From assembly GCA_024760905.1 (NCBI GenBank), contig CM045729.1:82001550-82065549 (forward strand): a stretch of DNA of 64,000 bases, given 5' to 3'. Numbering within the stretch: position 1 is the stretch's first letter; the number at the start of each line of letters is the position of its first letter. The stretch comes from Plotosus lineatus (lineage: Eukaryota; Chordata; Actinopteri; Siluriformes; Plotosidae). A model generated the notes under the pieces. The model did no database searches. It saw only the letters and a list, made by a program, of their open reading frames with translations, and had not been told where the DNA came from. Below are positions 20,818 to 31,876 of this stretch, piece by piece. Both the position numbers and the translations under genes were made by a program.

Positions 20818-21004
20818 TAGTTGCAGGATAAAGTACCGGAGAACCGTGAACACCCTAATTTTCATACCAAAAGGATTTTTTTGATTTCAACGTGATCCAT
20901 TTTATTTTACATACATTTATAAGTACCATTTGTGCCAGTATTTCTAGTCCAAAATATTATTATAAGGCTCGTTTTATACCGTTACTTTTGTAAAAGATAT
21001 TTTT

Positions 21005-21074
21005 TTTTCAAGGTTTGTGATATACTGGGATACATTATTGATAATGTATCCCAGTATATCACAAACCTTGAAAA
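21005..21074. repeat. 70-bp near-perfect palindrome
   Basis: Two perfect 34-nt inverted arms (21005-21038 and 21041-21074) around a 2-nt centre, tg. The arm includes caaggtttgtgatatactg. It abuts a truncated SINE on the right. Transcribed, it would form a very stable hairpin; in DNA it could extrude a cruciform. Confidence 0.9.
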
Positions 21075-21262
21075 GCAACCTTTTAGCAAGGGGCAGAAAC
21101 ACGCTGACGACTTTGCAGCCTACTCTTTACAAGAGTCAGCAATGGTTCTTTTACATGCCTCACACCATAGACAGTGAGAGACATGGCCCGCCTTTGATTA
21201 CCCAGTTGGCCACACTGGGGGGGGACGGTGACAACCTTGTGGAGAGTGGGACTTGAACCCCC
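21075..21262 (-). mobile_element. SINE head A, 3' truncated
   Basis: On the minus strand: tRNA-like head with gttcaagtcccactc, then the shared gggtaatcaaa and gctgactctt middle, ending at the cagcgtgtttctgccc block where the palindrome starts. The tail (RTE or L type) is missing. Confidence 0.7.
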
Positions 21263-21396
21263 AACATATCTGCGTAGGGGAAGAGCGAATGAGGCAGTTT
21301 CTGGGTCTATGTCAACAACGGTTGGTGTGGGAATGTACAAGTTGTTGGATAGCTCTGTTTAGCAGACCTTTTAATGTTAAATTGCATTCTTTAACT

Positions 21397-21727
21397 CAGG
21401 GGTCACCAACCTTTTTGAAACTGAGAGCTACTTCTTGGGTACCAATTAATGCGAAGGGATACCAGGTCGATATACACTTCTGAAATTACAAATTTGCTCA
21501 GTTTACCTTTAATTATATGTTATTATTAATAATTAATGAGATTCATCTATGTGAAGATATTGCTTGGATTTAAAAATATATAGAAAAAAATAAGATGCAG
21601 CTCAATGAAGAGTGGCGCTATGGAGCCATGGGCCTGTCCTAAAAATAGCAGTGAACAGGTCCGCGGGCAACTTATATTGTCCTTGCGGGCTACCTGGTGC
21701 CCGCGGGCACCACGTTGGTGATCCCTG
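21397..21727. mobile_element. hAT-type MITE with 8-bp target duplications
   Basis: 331 bp with terminal inverted repeats caggggtcaccaac and gttggtgatccctg (13 of 14 match). It is flanked by perfect 8-bp direct repeats ctttaact at 21389-21396 and 21728-21735. The TIR form and 8-bp duplication are those of hAT elements. It encodes nothing and is non-autonomous. The right duplication lies just before LINE-B. Confidence 0.9.
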
Positions 21728-21974
21728 CTTTAACTTAACAAAAGATTTCAGTGTTGTAATTTATATTGCTGTTTACATTTCACTTTACACAAGCCACCTG
21801 ACCATGCTGGGGATACTACATGGATGGTCATCCATCGACCATTGGAGCCCGTTTGGAGTAATCGGTGTCCGTTTTGAGATGGGGTGCGATACGAACATGT
21901 ACAGACAACGCATTGGTTGTTTTCAAGCCATATTTATGAATTTTATGAGGAGAAGAGCGATTCGAAAGGCAGCC

Positions 21975-22736
21975 ATGAAGATGCATGTGCTACTCGTGCC
22001 GAATACATTGCGGCTGAGGCTGAGACTGTGTTTATTTCTGTTGTGTATCCTTTTTCTTATCTGCAATGATGTGGAAAGTAATCCGGGACCCAGGGGTAAA
22101 CAAACCACACTTGACGGTGAGATTTGTAATTCAGAAGTAATGAACGAACTTAAAGAAATGAGACTCGAGAATAAAGAACATTTTTAAAAACTGACAGAAA
22201 AATTGGAGCATGTTGAAAAGGACTTAGTAGTGCTTTCTGCAGAAAATGCAAGTCTTAGAAAGACAATATCAGTCCTGACAAGTAAGGTTGGAAGACTAGA
22301 CCAGGAAATGAAGCGTAACAACCTCATCTTCTATAACGTTGATGTCGAAGTGGAGAACGGCTCAACACCCTCGCTCTCAGATGTGGAAACGAAGGATAAA
22401 TCCGTCATCAGAGACCGCTTAGACATCGCGGAAGATGTGGATATAGAAGACGTCAGATGGCTTGGGTCCAAGGATAAACATCCACGGCCAGTGTTGGTCA
22501 TTTTCAGAAAATTTGCCCAGAAACTGGCAGTACTAAGATCGGCAAGCAAGCTGAAAGATACGGACATTAAAATCTCGCCAGACTTCTCTGAGAAAATCCA
22601 GGAGACACGAAGGAAATTATAGCCTTTCCTTAAAGAGGCACGTGCCAAGGACCAGTTTGCCATGTTACGAGACGATAAAATTCAAATCCAAAATAAGGTG
22701 TATGAATTAGAACCGGGAGGGAAACCCTTTCCTTGA
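21975..22736 (+). pseudogene. LINE-B ORF1: hydrophobic leader, 2A motif, coiled coil, RRM-like protein
   Basis: One frame throughout, with in-frame stops at 22185-22187 and 22620-22622 and the final TGA at 22734-22736. Possible starts are 21975 and 21981 (MKMHVLL), or further upstream at 21804, as the frame is open back past 21612. From the N-terminus: a basic/hydrophobic stretch (RLRLRLCLFLLCILFLIC) like a signal sequence; DVESNPGP at 22068-22091; a coiled coil (about 22110-22310, KEMRLENKEHF, LEHVEKDLVVLSAENASL); then an L1-like RNA-binding core from NNLIFYNVDVE to ...PVLVIFRKF and a tail with FLKEARAKDQFAMLRDDKI. The 2A motif would release the leader from the RNA-binding protein. Two point-type stops are the only breaks. 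Confidence 0.75.
22068..22091 (+). other. 2A ribosome-skipping motif DVESNPGP
   Basis: The eight codons match the canonical D(V/I)ExNPGP consensus exactly. They are preceded by a hydrophobic, leucine-rich stretch, as active 2A sequences usually are. In known 2As the ribosome skips the bond between the last Gly and Pro, here codons gga and ccc (22086-22091). The position near the N-terminus of ORF1 fits LINE 2As, where the upstream segment can also act as a signal peptide when skipping fails. Activity is inferred, not shown. Confidence 0.85.
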
Positions 22737-25291
22737 TTAAAACGCTCCCACCATTACAAACGAGCGATTCTGTTTACACCTTGGGGTGTGGCCAGGCTCA
22801 GAATAAACAGTGTGTGAAGTGTGCAGTATGGAACTGTGAAGGTCTGAAAAAACCTTTGAACAGAAGTATATTTAGAGAATTCACCTCAAAGCATGATCTG
22901 ATTGGATTAGTTGAAACATGGGAAGATGAATGTGACAACTTTACTTTCGATGGATACAACCGTTATAAACAAATTAGAGAGAGAAAGAGTAGTGCTATTA
23001 GAAACTGCGGTGGCATATTAATACTCGTGAAACATTCTATTTCGGAGCATGTAACAATAATGACATCAAGTTCAATCAACATCATGTGGGTGAAGGTGTC
23101 AAATTTAATGCAGGAAATTGAACTAATATGGGGTGTTGTTTATTTTTCGCCACCTGGATCTAGTGAACATTCAGATGAAAACATTTTTGAAAAATTGGAA
23201 AATGACGAGTTATTTTAGAAATAGATATCATGGATGTTTAGTTTTGATACAGGGAGACTTTAACAGTCGCACAGCGGCATTACCAGATTATATTGTGAAC
23301 GACGACCCTACACACATCCCCATCGATGACGACTTCAACTACGTCAGCGATGATCATGTGACAGAACGTGTTTCTCAGGTTTACAGGTTGTTAACAAACG
23401 GGGTCATAAACTTTTAGAATTTTGTAAAAACACAAGTTATCTAATAATGGTATGAGTGTTGTGGACTATCTTTTATGCTCAGACGATATGATGAACCTGT
23501 TTACTGGTTTTGATGTTTCTGATGAAGTAGAATTGACTCATTTTCCCATATCTTCTCATTGTTATTGACACATGTACCGCTGCTGTATGTAATATATCTA
23601 AGAACAGTGGTAGGAAGCCGCGCTACAAATGGAACAATAGTAATAAACAGAAATACATATCTGCATGGGAAAATATATCAAACGACGCATTGAATGCTGT
23701 GAATCCAATGTGCATAAGACAGGTTGTTGACGGTGTGTGTAATAAACTCCATAACATCATGGCATCTTGTGCATCAAACTTTCAAAAACACATTGGTAAT
23801 CAAAACAACAACAAACATAGAGACTGGTATGACCTGGAATGTTTACATGCTCAGTCACGTGCGCGTCGCCTATTGCGTGCTTTTCATGCCAACAACTTGG
23901 CTGAAACTAGGTCAGCATATCAACTCGCACTGAAGCACTATAAAGAACTGTGTTACCTCAAGAAATCAGCATTCTGTAAGATGATAGCGGATAATTTAAT
24001 GACAGCATTATCCCGTAATGATAGTAAAACATTTTGTAACGTTGTTACATCTAGACCAAAGAAGATATCTAATAATATTACACCACTTGAATGGACATTA
24101 TATTTTGAAAACTTATTCCATGGCTTAAATCAATCTCCAGAAGAAAGTGTTTTTTTATATACATTGTTGATTTTGTGAATTCTATTAGTGACGATTTGAT
24201 AGAAGTTACAACTGACAATGAAGGTCTGGATAGAGAAATTTCATGTCAGGAAATTGTGGATATTATTAATCATATGCAAAATGGAAAAGCACCAGGTCTG
24301 AGTGGTTTACATATAGAATTCTTTAAGAATGCCCCATTAAGTTGTATTGAAATGTTAAAAACTTTATTTAATGCTGTGTTATTTTCAGGTAAATATCCAG
24401 ACATGTGGCCTATGGGAGTAATCTTACCACTTTATAAAAAGGGTAGTGTTAATTCATCTTCAAATTATAGGCCTATTACTCTGTTAGAGGTTTCAGGGAA
24501 AATCTTTTCTAAATTAATATGCGATATACTTTACCATCTGGTTGAAATCAACAATACTATAATACCAGAACAAGTTGGCTTCAGAAAAGGTTTTCAAACA
24601 GTAGATAATATTTTTGTTTTAGATACTATTATTACAAAGTACCTATCTCTATACAAGGGAAGGCTTTACTGTGCATTTATTGACCTAAAGGCTGCTTTTG
24701 ATTCTGTACCGCACTATGGTTTGTTGTATAAGTTCTGGATTAACAATGTAAAAGGAAAAGTCTTCCGCCTTATTCAAAACATGTATTCAAAAGTAGTATC
24801 TTGTGTTGCTGTGAAACACGGTTACTCTGATGTGTTTGATTGCTTATATGGTGTGCGCCAAGGTTGTCAGATGTCACCGTTATTATTTTTAATTATACGT
24901 AAATGATATCACAGAGTTTCTTGGTGAGGATGGGGAGAGGTGTGTTGAAATAGGCACACTACAGGTTCTAATGTTATTGTTTGCAGATGATATGGTAATT
25001 ACTGAGAGTAGTGTTGTTGCATTGCAAAGGAGATTAGATAAAATGAGTGTGTATTGTAATAAATGGCAATTGAGTGTTAATATTAATAAAACTAAAGTAG
25101 TTATATTCCGTAAAGCAGGCCATCTCAGGAAGTATGAAATGTTCCATTTTAACGGCTCTAAGGTTGAGATAGTGTCATCCTATAAGTATTTAGGTGTGCA
25201 TCTCTCTTGTTCAGGGTCATGGTATGTCACACAAAAAACACTTGCGGAACAGGCTATGAAAGTAATCAGAGCGTTAAAACGTAATGTAAAT

Positions 25292-28138
25292 CTTCTTTTC
25301 CTTTCGTCTTTTCCCTTCAGGAGTCGCCACAGCGAATCATCTGCCTCCATCTCACCCTATCCTTTGCATCTTCTTCTCTTACACCAACGACCTTCATGTC
25401 CTCCTTCACCACATCCATGAATCGTCTCTTTGGTCTTCCTCTAGGCCTTCTGCCTGGTAGTTCCAACCTCAGCATCCTACTACCAATATACTCACTATCC
25501 CTCCTCTGTACATGTCCAAACCATCTCAATCTAGCCTCTCTGACTTTGTCTCCAAAACATCTTACATGTGCTGTCCCTCTGATGTGCTCATTCCTAATCC
25601 TATCCATCCTCGTTACTCCCAAAGAGAACCTCAACATTTTCATCTCTGCTACCTCCAGCTCTGCCTCCTGTCTTTTCCCCAGGGCCAATGTTTCTAAACC
25701 ACACAACATCGTTGGCCTCAACACCGTCTTGTACACTTTTCCTTTCATTCTTGCTGATACCTTCCTATCACACATCACACCGGACACTTTTCTCCAACCA
25801 TTCCAACCTGCCTGCACACGCTTCTTCACCTCTTTTCTACACTCTCCATTGCTCTGGATTGTTGAGCCTAAGTACTTAAAATCCTCCACCTTTCTTATCT
25901 CTGCTCCCTGTAACCTCATTGTTCCTCTTGGGTCCTTGTCATTCATGCACATGTCTTACTGAGGCTAATCTTCATTCCTCTCCTTTCCAGGGCATACCTC
26001 CACCTCTCTAGATTTTCTCTCACTACAGATCACATTGTCATCTGCAAACATCATAGTCCATGGGGAATCTTGTCTAACCTCGTCTGTCAGCCTGTCCATC
26101 ACCATAGCAAACAAGAAGGGGCTGAGAGCTGACCCTTCATGCAGTCCCACCTCCACCTTGAACTCTTCTGTCACACCGACAGCACACCTCACCAATGTCT
26201 TACATCTCTCATACATGTCCTGCACCACTCTAACATACTTCTCTGTCACTCCAGACTTCCTCATGCAATACCACAGTTCTTCTCTCGGCACCCTGTCATA
26301 TGCTTTCTCCAGATCCACAAAGGCACAATGCAACTCCGTCTGACCTTCTCTTTACTTCTCCATTAACATCCTCAAGGCAAACACTGCATCTGTGGTGCTC
26401 TTTCTTGGCATGAAACCAAACTGTTGTTCACAAATGCTGACCTCTGCCCTTAGTCTAGCTTCCACTATTCTTTCCCATAACTTCATCGTATGGCTCATCA
26501 ACTTTATCCCTCGGTAATTGCCACAAGTCTGCATGTCTCCCTTGTTCTTAAAAATGGGCTCCAGCACACTTCTCCTCCATTCCTCTGGCATCCTCTCACT
26601 CTGCAAGACCTTGTTGAGTGTTCCTGTCAGAAAATCTACTGCTACCTCTCCTAGACACTTCCATACCTCCACTGGTATGTCATCAGGACCAACTGCCTTT
26701 CCATTCTTCATCCTCTTCAATGCCCTCCTCACTTCACCCTTACTAATCTTTGCTACTTTCTGGTCCTCAACAGTCACCTCTTCTACTCTTTTTTTCTCTC
26801 TCATTTTCCTCATTCATCAGCTCTTCAAAGTACTCTTTCCATCTTCCCAGCACATTTCTGTCATCAGTCAATACATTTCCCTCTCTGTTCAATCTAACTT
26901 GCTGCACGTCCTTCCCATCTCTATTTCTCTGGTGTGCCAACCTGTATAAATAATTTTTTCCCTCTTTACTTTCCAACCAAGCATACAAGTCATCTTACTC
27001 GCTCTGTTTGGCCTTTGACACTGCTACCTTTGCCATACGCTGTGTCTCTCTGTACTCCTGTTTACTCTCTTCAGTCCTCTCAATGTCCCACTTCTTCTTA
27101 GATAACCTTTGTACATACTCCTGCACATCCTCATTCCACCACCAAGTCTCCTTATCTACTTTCCTTCCAGATGACACACCAAATGCTCTCCTACCAGTCT
27201 CCTTGAACACATTAGCTGTATTTGTCCAGTCATCTGGAAGCACTTCCTGACTACCCAAAGCCTGTTTCAACTCCTTCTTGAAGACAACCCGACACTCTTC
27301 CTTTTTCAGCTTCCACCACTTTGTCTTCTGCTCTGCCTTTGCCTTCTTCACCTTTCTCACCATCAGCGTCATCCTACACACCACCATCCTATGCTGTTTG
27401 GCAAGACTCTCACCCACTAGTACTTTGCAGTCACTGACTTCCTTCAAATTACAACGCCTACACAAGATGCAGTCTACCTGGGTGCTCCTACCTCCACTTT
27501 TGTAAGTCACCCTATGCTCCTGTCTCTTCTGGAAGAAAGTATTCACCACAGCCATTTCCATCCTTTTTGCAAAATCTATCAACATCTGTCCTTCTGTGTT
27601 CCTGTCCTGGATACCAAACCTGCCCATCACTTCCTCGTCCCCTCTGCTGTCTGCACCAACATGTCCATTGAAGTCTGCCCCAATGACCACTCTTTCACCT
27701 CTGGGGGTACTCTGCATCACTTCATCTAACTCATTCCAGAATCTCTCCTTCTCTTCTAGCTCACATCCTGCCTGTGGGGCATAAGCACTAACAACATTGA
27801 ACATCATGCCTTCAATTTCTAACTTGAGACTCATCACTCTGTCTGACACTCTTTTCACTTCTAGAACATTCCTGACAAAGCCCTCCTTCTTCGACGTCTT
27901 CGACCAACAGTAGTCCAATTTCCATCAGCACCCTGTTGGTTGACAGCACTGATGGCGGTCGTTGTTAACCCGGGCCTCAACCGATCCGGTATGTCATTCT
28001 TTCTTGTGATTCGCATATTTTATTTGGCATTTGTTTTACGCTGGATGCCCTTCCTGATGCAACCCTCTGCATTTATCCAGGCTTGGGGCCGGCGTGAGGG
28101 AGAGACACTGGTTTGTGCCCCGCCCTCACGGCTGCATT
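25292..28138 (-). mobile_element. RTE LINE copy a, with perfect 19-bp target duplication
   Basis: Bounded by gttaaaacgtaatgtaaat at 25273-25291 and again at 28139-28157, inside LINE-B ORF2. Minus orientation: 5' leader at 28138-27920 (contains a ggaagggcatccagcgtaaa block), coding region, 3' end at 25292 with ctgtggcgactcc ... gaaaggaaaagaaga. 2847 bp long. It keeps its leader and 3' end but lacks the first part of the endonuclease, comparing with copy c at 37473. Confidence 0.9.
25317..27918 (-). pseudogene. RTE copy a endonuclease-RT polyprotein, broken
   Basis: A single-ORF RTE-type LINE protein. The sequence starts near 27918, MDYCWSKTSKKEGFVRNVLE. The first 80 or so endonuclease residues present in copy c (IGTLNVGTM to GVGVILKEG) are deleted. 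Then GADFNGHVG, RSTQVDCILCRR and the linker. RT (26813-25965): KMKNGKAVGPDDIP, NYRGIKLMSH, FGFMPRKST, FVDLEKAYDRVP, EGSALSPFLFA and MFADDNVICSE. C-terminus: YLGSTIQSNG, MLRFSLGVTR, LRWFGHVQRRD, GRRPRGRPKRRFMD. Stops or frame changes near 26990, 26800, 26340 and 25960. Catalytic FADD is intact. This is the best-preserved RTE RT in the window. Confidence 0.85.
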
Positions 28139-29140
28139 GTTAAAACGTAATGTAAATAATTACTTAAATTTGCCTGTTAATGTATTATTGCACATTTTTG
28201 ATAGCAAGGTGATCCCTCTGTTATCTTATGGCTCCGAGATCTGGGGTTTCCATCCAGCTCCCAATGTTGTACGGGTAGTAGATAACTATTCTAAACAGGT
28301 TCTTCATTTCGGTAGATCATCACCATGTATCGTTGCTAGCGGTGAATTGGGTCACTTCTCAATTAGAGTAAATTTTTATGTGAAAATTATAAAATTTTGG
28401 GTTAGAATTTTACACCAAGTTATTAATAATATTTTGTGTAAAGCGTATAGTTTCCAATACTCGCTTGCAGAAAAGGGTAAACGTTGTTGGGCACTTAATG
28501 TTAAAAATCTGCTTTTTAGTTATGGATTTGGATAAGTTTGGTTAAATCAGGATGTTGGTTGTGTAAAATCTTTCATTTTGCAATTTAAACAAAGGTGTAT
28601 CCATATAGGGTGTTAAAATTGGTTTGAGAGCATTAATAATGTACCAAAGTTGGATTTATTGAGAAGTGTGAAGAAAGTAGTGAAATTTGAGGAATATTTG
28701 TCAGTTATACAAGAACCATTCTATAGAATAGCTCTATGTCGTTTTCGCTGCTCTAATCATAGCCTGCTTATTGAAGAAGGAAGCAAGATGAAACTGCTGC
28801 GTCACGAAAGGTATAATACCTAATGTGGAATCTGAATATCATTTTTGCTTGATTTGTCCATTTTATAATAGCGATATACTACCAAGTTATTTTGTTAAAA
28901 ACCCAAATGAAGATAAATTTGTTCAATTGATGTCAACTACAAATGTTAACCATATTAATGCCTTAGCTAAATATGTATTTCTTGGTTTGAAACAGAGATG
29001 TAATTTTTTTGTCAAATATAAAGGACTGAACATTGTATATTTTATGACACTTCAACTGTATTATTCACTTGTGCATCTGTAAAATGGGCCTGTGGCCCCT
29101 TTTACATAAATAAAATCATTCATTCAATCATTCATTCACA

Positions 29141-29600
29141 TGACATCATCAGTGTGCCGGAGACCGCATATCCAGACACTGTGTTTACTCTTGTAAAGCA
29201 TTTCTAGCACTGCAGCCTCAAGAAAGTCCTCCCATCATAGCACGAGCAAGTCTGTCTCTCCAAGAACCTTTATCCAGTGTACAACAACACGAAGAACACC
29301 TACACAACAGGGATGTAGTTAAAGCTGCTGCTGTCAGAGAGAAGTCTACTGTAGACTGTAACTGACAACATTAGCATATGCTTTGAGGTGTTCACTCAAA
29401 TAGAACTCTTCAGGACCAATTCCACCAATAAACTTTGAATCAACTTGGAGGAGAGGTCAATGCTACATGCTCACTTCATTACATTTATCTCAAGTGATGA
29501 AAAAGAAGGCCAGATACACCCTGTTGAAATTAATTCTTATGCCTTATTATGCTAAAAGCCTGGTGTTTTTCTGTGTGTTCATTGTTAAACAGTTTTGCTT
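29141..29600. other. No feature recognised
   Basis: Sequence between LINE-B and the next SINE. No coding or repeat signal that I can assign. Confidence 0.4.
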
Positions 29601-29606
29601 TAAAAT

Positions 29607-29950
29607 CCATTCATTCATTAATTTCCTGGACTTCTTCACTCCAGTAAGGGTCACAGGGAGGCTAGCTCCCATCTCAGCCGACTCTGGGTGAGTGCAGCGT
29701 ATACTCTAGACAGCTTGCCAGGCCATCACAGGGCAGAAACATGCTAATATGCAGCTCCTCTTTACGAAAGTCAGCAATGGCTCTTTTACATGAACCTCTC
29801 ATCAGAGTCAGTGAGAGTCATGGCCAATGTTTGATAACCCAGTTTGCTGCATGGGGGTGGGGGGGTTGCAGAGCAGTGATTACCACTCTGTGGGATTCAA
29901 CCCCCAACCATTGGACCAGTAATCCAGCATCTTACCACCAGGCAACCACT
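29607..29950 (-). mobile_element. SINE, head A with L-type tail
   Basis: Minus strand: head at 29950 with tggttgcctggtggtaagat and gttgaatcccac, the tgggttatcaaa and tgctgactttcg middle, and tail ending at gaatgaatgg near 29607. Same class as 6474 and 14766. Confidence 0.75.
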
Positions 29951-29953
29951 CCC

Positions 29954-29999
29954 TTATTATTATTATTATTGTTGTTGTTGTTGTTGTTGTTGTTGTTAT
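29954..29999. repeat. (TTA)n(TTG)n compound microsatellite
   Basis: Trinucleotide runs between the SINE and gypsy copy A. Confidence 0.9.
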
Positions 30000-31642
30000 G
30001 GTACAGATCCTCGTAGTTAAAAGCAGCTGGAACGACCTCGCGCTACAGGGGTCTTTCCTGCAGGGGCTGAATGAGAGGCTGAAGGACGAGCTCACGGCAC
30101 GAGATGAGACAGCAACTCTCAAAGATTTGATCACCTTGACTACCAGGCTCGACAACCGGCTGAGAGAGAGGGACAGATCCCGGGAAGAGCGGACCAGTCT
30201 CGTCTACCCATCCTTGAGCACGTCCATGAGACCCAATGTGCCCTCACCTTGAACCTCCTCGCAATTCCCTCCTCCAAGTGAGGACGATTCTCAGATGGCA
30301 GAGGAGAGGCATTGGTGTTGGTGTTGGTGCAATGGTCCATGCATCCACTGCGCAGAAAAGGGTCATTACCTTGCCTGGTGCCCAGCACGGCAGGATCCGA
30401 GAGCTAGGAGAGGAGCAGAGACAAGAGAACCCTCCAACATGCTCGGGAAGCGCCTGCAAGTTCAAGGTACGCTGTACTCCGCACAATGCACCCTTTCTGT
30501 CGACATGTTCATTGACTTAGGCACTGACACTAATTTCATGGATTCGGGGATGGTTGAGCTCCACGACCTACCCATATATGAACTTGAAACCCCCAAGAAG
30601 GTATTTGCCATTGACAGCTGACTCATAACTTGTGTCACACACAAGACAAATCTTGTCAAGTGCAGTTTGTCCTCTCCGCCCCTCTCTCTCCATTTGTGCT
30701 GGGGTTGCCATGGCTGCAGACCCACAACCCCCACATTGACTGGCGCACACTCACCATATGCCATAGCCTGAGTGACTACTGCCTCCAACACTGCTTACTG
30801 GCGGCTGTACTCTCCCAAATTTCACAAACCCTGGTTGACCTGGGATGCCTGAACCAGTGTTCAGAGTGAATACCATAATCTGAAAGAGGTTTTCAACAAG
30901 GACTGGGCTCGTTCACTACCACCTCATTGACCATATGACTGCTAAATCTACTTACTCCCAGATTCCATGTTCCCTTCTCAGCGACAATATAACCTCTCGA
31001 AGCCGAAGAAAGATGCCATGGAAACCGATATAAATGAGTCGTTTACTGCAGATCTCATCCGGCCCTCATCATCCCTGGTAGGTGCCGGGTTTTTTTTTCG
31101 CAGAGAAAAAGGACAAAACCCTGAGACCTTGCATTCATTACATGGGCCTGAACAACATCACTATAAAGAATAAGTATCCTCTCCCTCTCAGAGATTCGGC
31201 CTTCACCCATCTCCACAATGCAACCGTCTTTTCTAAGCTGGACCTGAAAAACGCCTACCACTTGGTCTGGATTCGGGAGGAGGACGAGTGGAAGACGGCC
31301 TTTAACACGCCCCAGGGCAACTTCAAATATCTGGTCATACCGTTTGGTCTAATCAACGCCCCGGCGGTTTTACAAATCCTGGTCAACAATGTGCTCAGAG
31401 TCATGCTAAACTGCTTCGTATTCGTTTGCCTGGACGACATCCTGATTTTCTCTGAAGACCACGATGAGCATCTCCGTCACATGAGAACGGTGTTAAAGAG
31501 GCTCCTAGAGAATAGGTTATTTGTCAAAGTGAAGTGCGAGTTCCATGTCCCATCAATCTCTTTTCTGGGGTTCATTGTTGAGAAGGGGTGGATAAGACCC
31601 GATCCAGTGAAGGTGAAGGCGGTGGTGGAGTGGCCAACTCCA
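30000..31642 (+). pseudogene. Gypsy copy A: sushi-type gag end, protease and RT, truncated
   Basis: Plus-strand remnant of a Ty3/gypsy (sushi-like) element without LTRs. The gag C-terminal part reads FLQGLNERLKDELTARDETA, then a CCHC zinc knuckle, CIHCAEKGHYLAWC. The protease has FIDLGTDTNF, in which the usual DSG is DLG, so the catalytic triad is lost. RT at about 31082-31642: [11 protein letters not shown] in a shifted frame, [30 protein letters not shown] and CLDD (31427-31438) in place of YLDD. It stops at VVEWPTP, where an RTE fragment begins. Stops near 30250, 30620 and 30870. Confidence 0.85.
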
Positions 31643-31876
31643 TGAACGTGGAGAGGAGGGATAGTGAATATATTGGTAGTAGGATGCTGAGGTTGGAACT
31701 ACAAGGCAGAAGGCCCAGAGGAAGACCAAAGAGAAGATTTATGGATGTGGTGAAGGAGGACATGAAGGTAGTTGGAGTAAGAGAAGAAGATGCAGAGGAT
31801 AGGGTGAGATGGAGGCAGATCATTTGCTGTGGCGACCCCTGAAGGGAACAGCCAAAAGGAAAAGAAGAAGAAGACT
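31643..31876 (+). mobile_element. RTE copy b, 3' end only, fused to gypsy copy A
   Basis: Contains RRDSEYIGSRMLRLELQGRR to VRWRQIICCGDP and the gaagggaacagccaaaaggaaa 3' end with a gaagaagaag tail. The fused frame starts at a Met near 31642. No gypsy sequence follows the RTE tail, so it is not a simple insertion into an intact gypsy. Confidence 0.8.

Larger units (their letters stand above)
22733..29080 (+). pseudogene. LINE-B ORF2: endonuclease and reverse transcriptase, interrupted
   Basis: Endonuclease at 22733-23570: VWNCEGLKKP, GLVETWED, CGGILILVK, WGVVYFSPP, then after a shift near 23200 QGDFNSRTA. RT: DWYDLECLHAQSRARRLLRA linker (23820), KAPGLSGLHIEFFK, LYKKG, NYRPITLLEVSGK, EQVGFRKGFQT, FIDLKAAFDSVPH, GVRQGCQMSPLLF and, after a shift near 24900, LLFADDMVI (about 24977-25003). 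The C-terminal part resumes at 28158 after the RTE insertion: PLLSYGSEIWGF, RFRCSNHSLLIEEG, and HFCLICPFYNSD, ending near 29080. The cut is between KALKRNVN-type residues and the same residues repeated (the 19-bp duplication). Breaks near 23200, 23420, 24170, 24900 and 28535 add to the insertion. The catalytic FADD remains. Confidence 0.8.
21736..29140 (+). mobile_element. LINE-B, APE-type LINE with 2A motif, split by an RTE copy
   Basis: A plus-strand LINE with ORF1 (about 21975-22736), ORF2 (22733-29080, interrupted) and a 3' end at about 29140 with aataaaatcattcattc-like tail. The RTE insertion 25292-28138 is not part of it; without that the element is about 4.6 kb. Its 5' edge is uncertain: unique-looking sequence starts after the hAT duplication at 21735. 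The protein style, with a 2A motif after a hydrophobic start, is known from APE-type LINEs of sea urchins, molluscs, amphioxus and others; I do not recall it as a standard fish LINE. Confidence 0.8.

Noticed and set aside
25396..25962. Long plus-strand frame rich in Ser, Leu and Pro
   Set aside because: It is the reverse shadow of the RTE C-terminal coding region on the minus strand.
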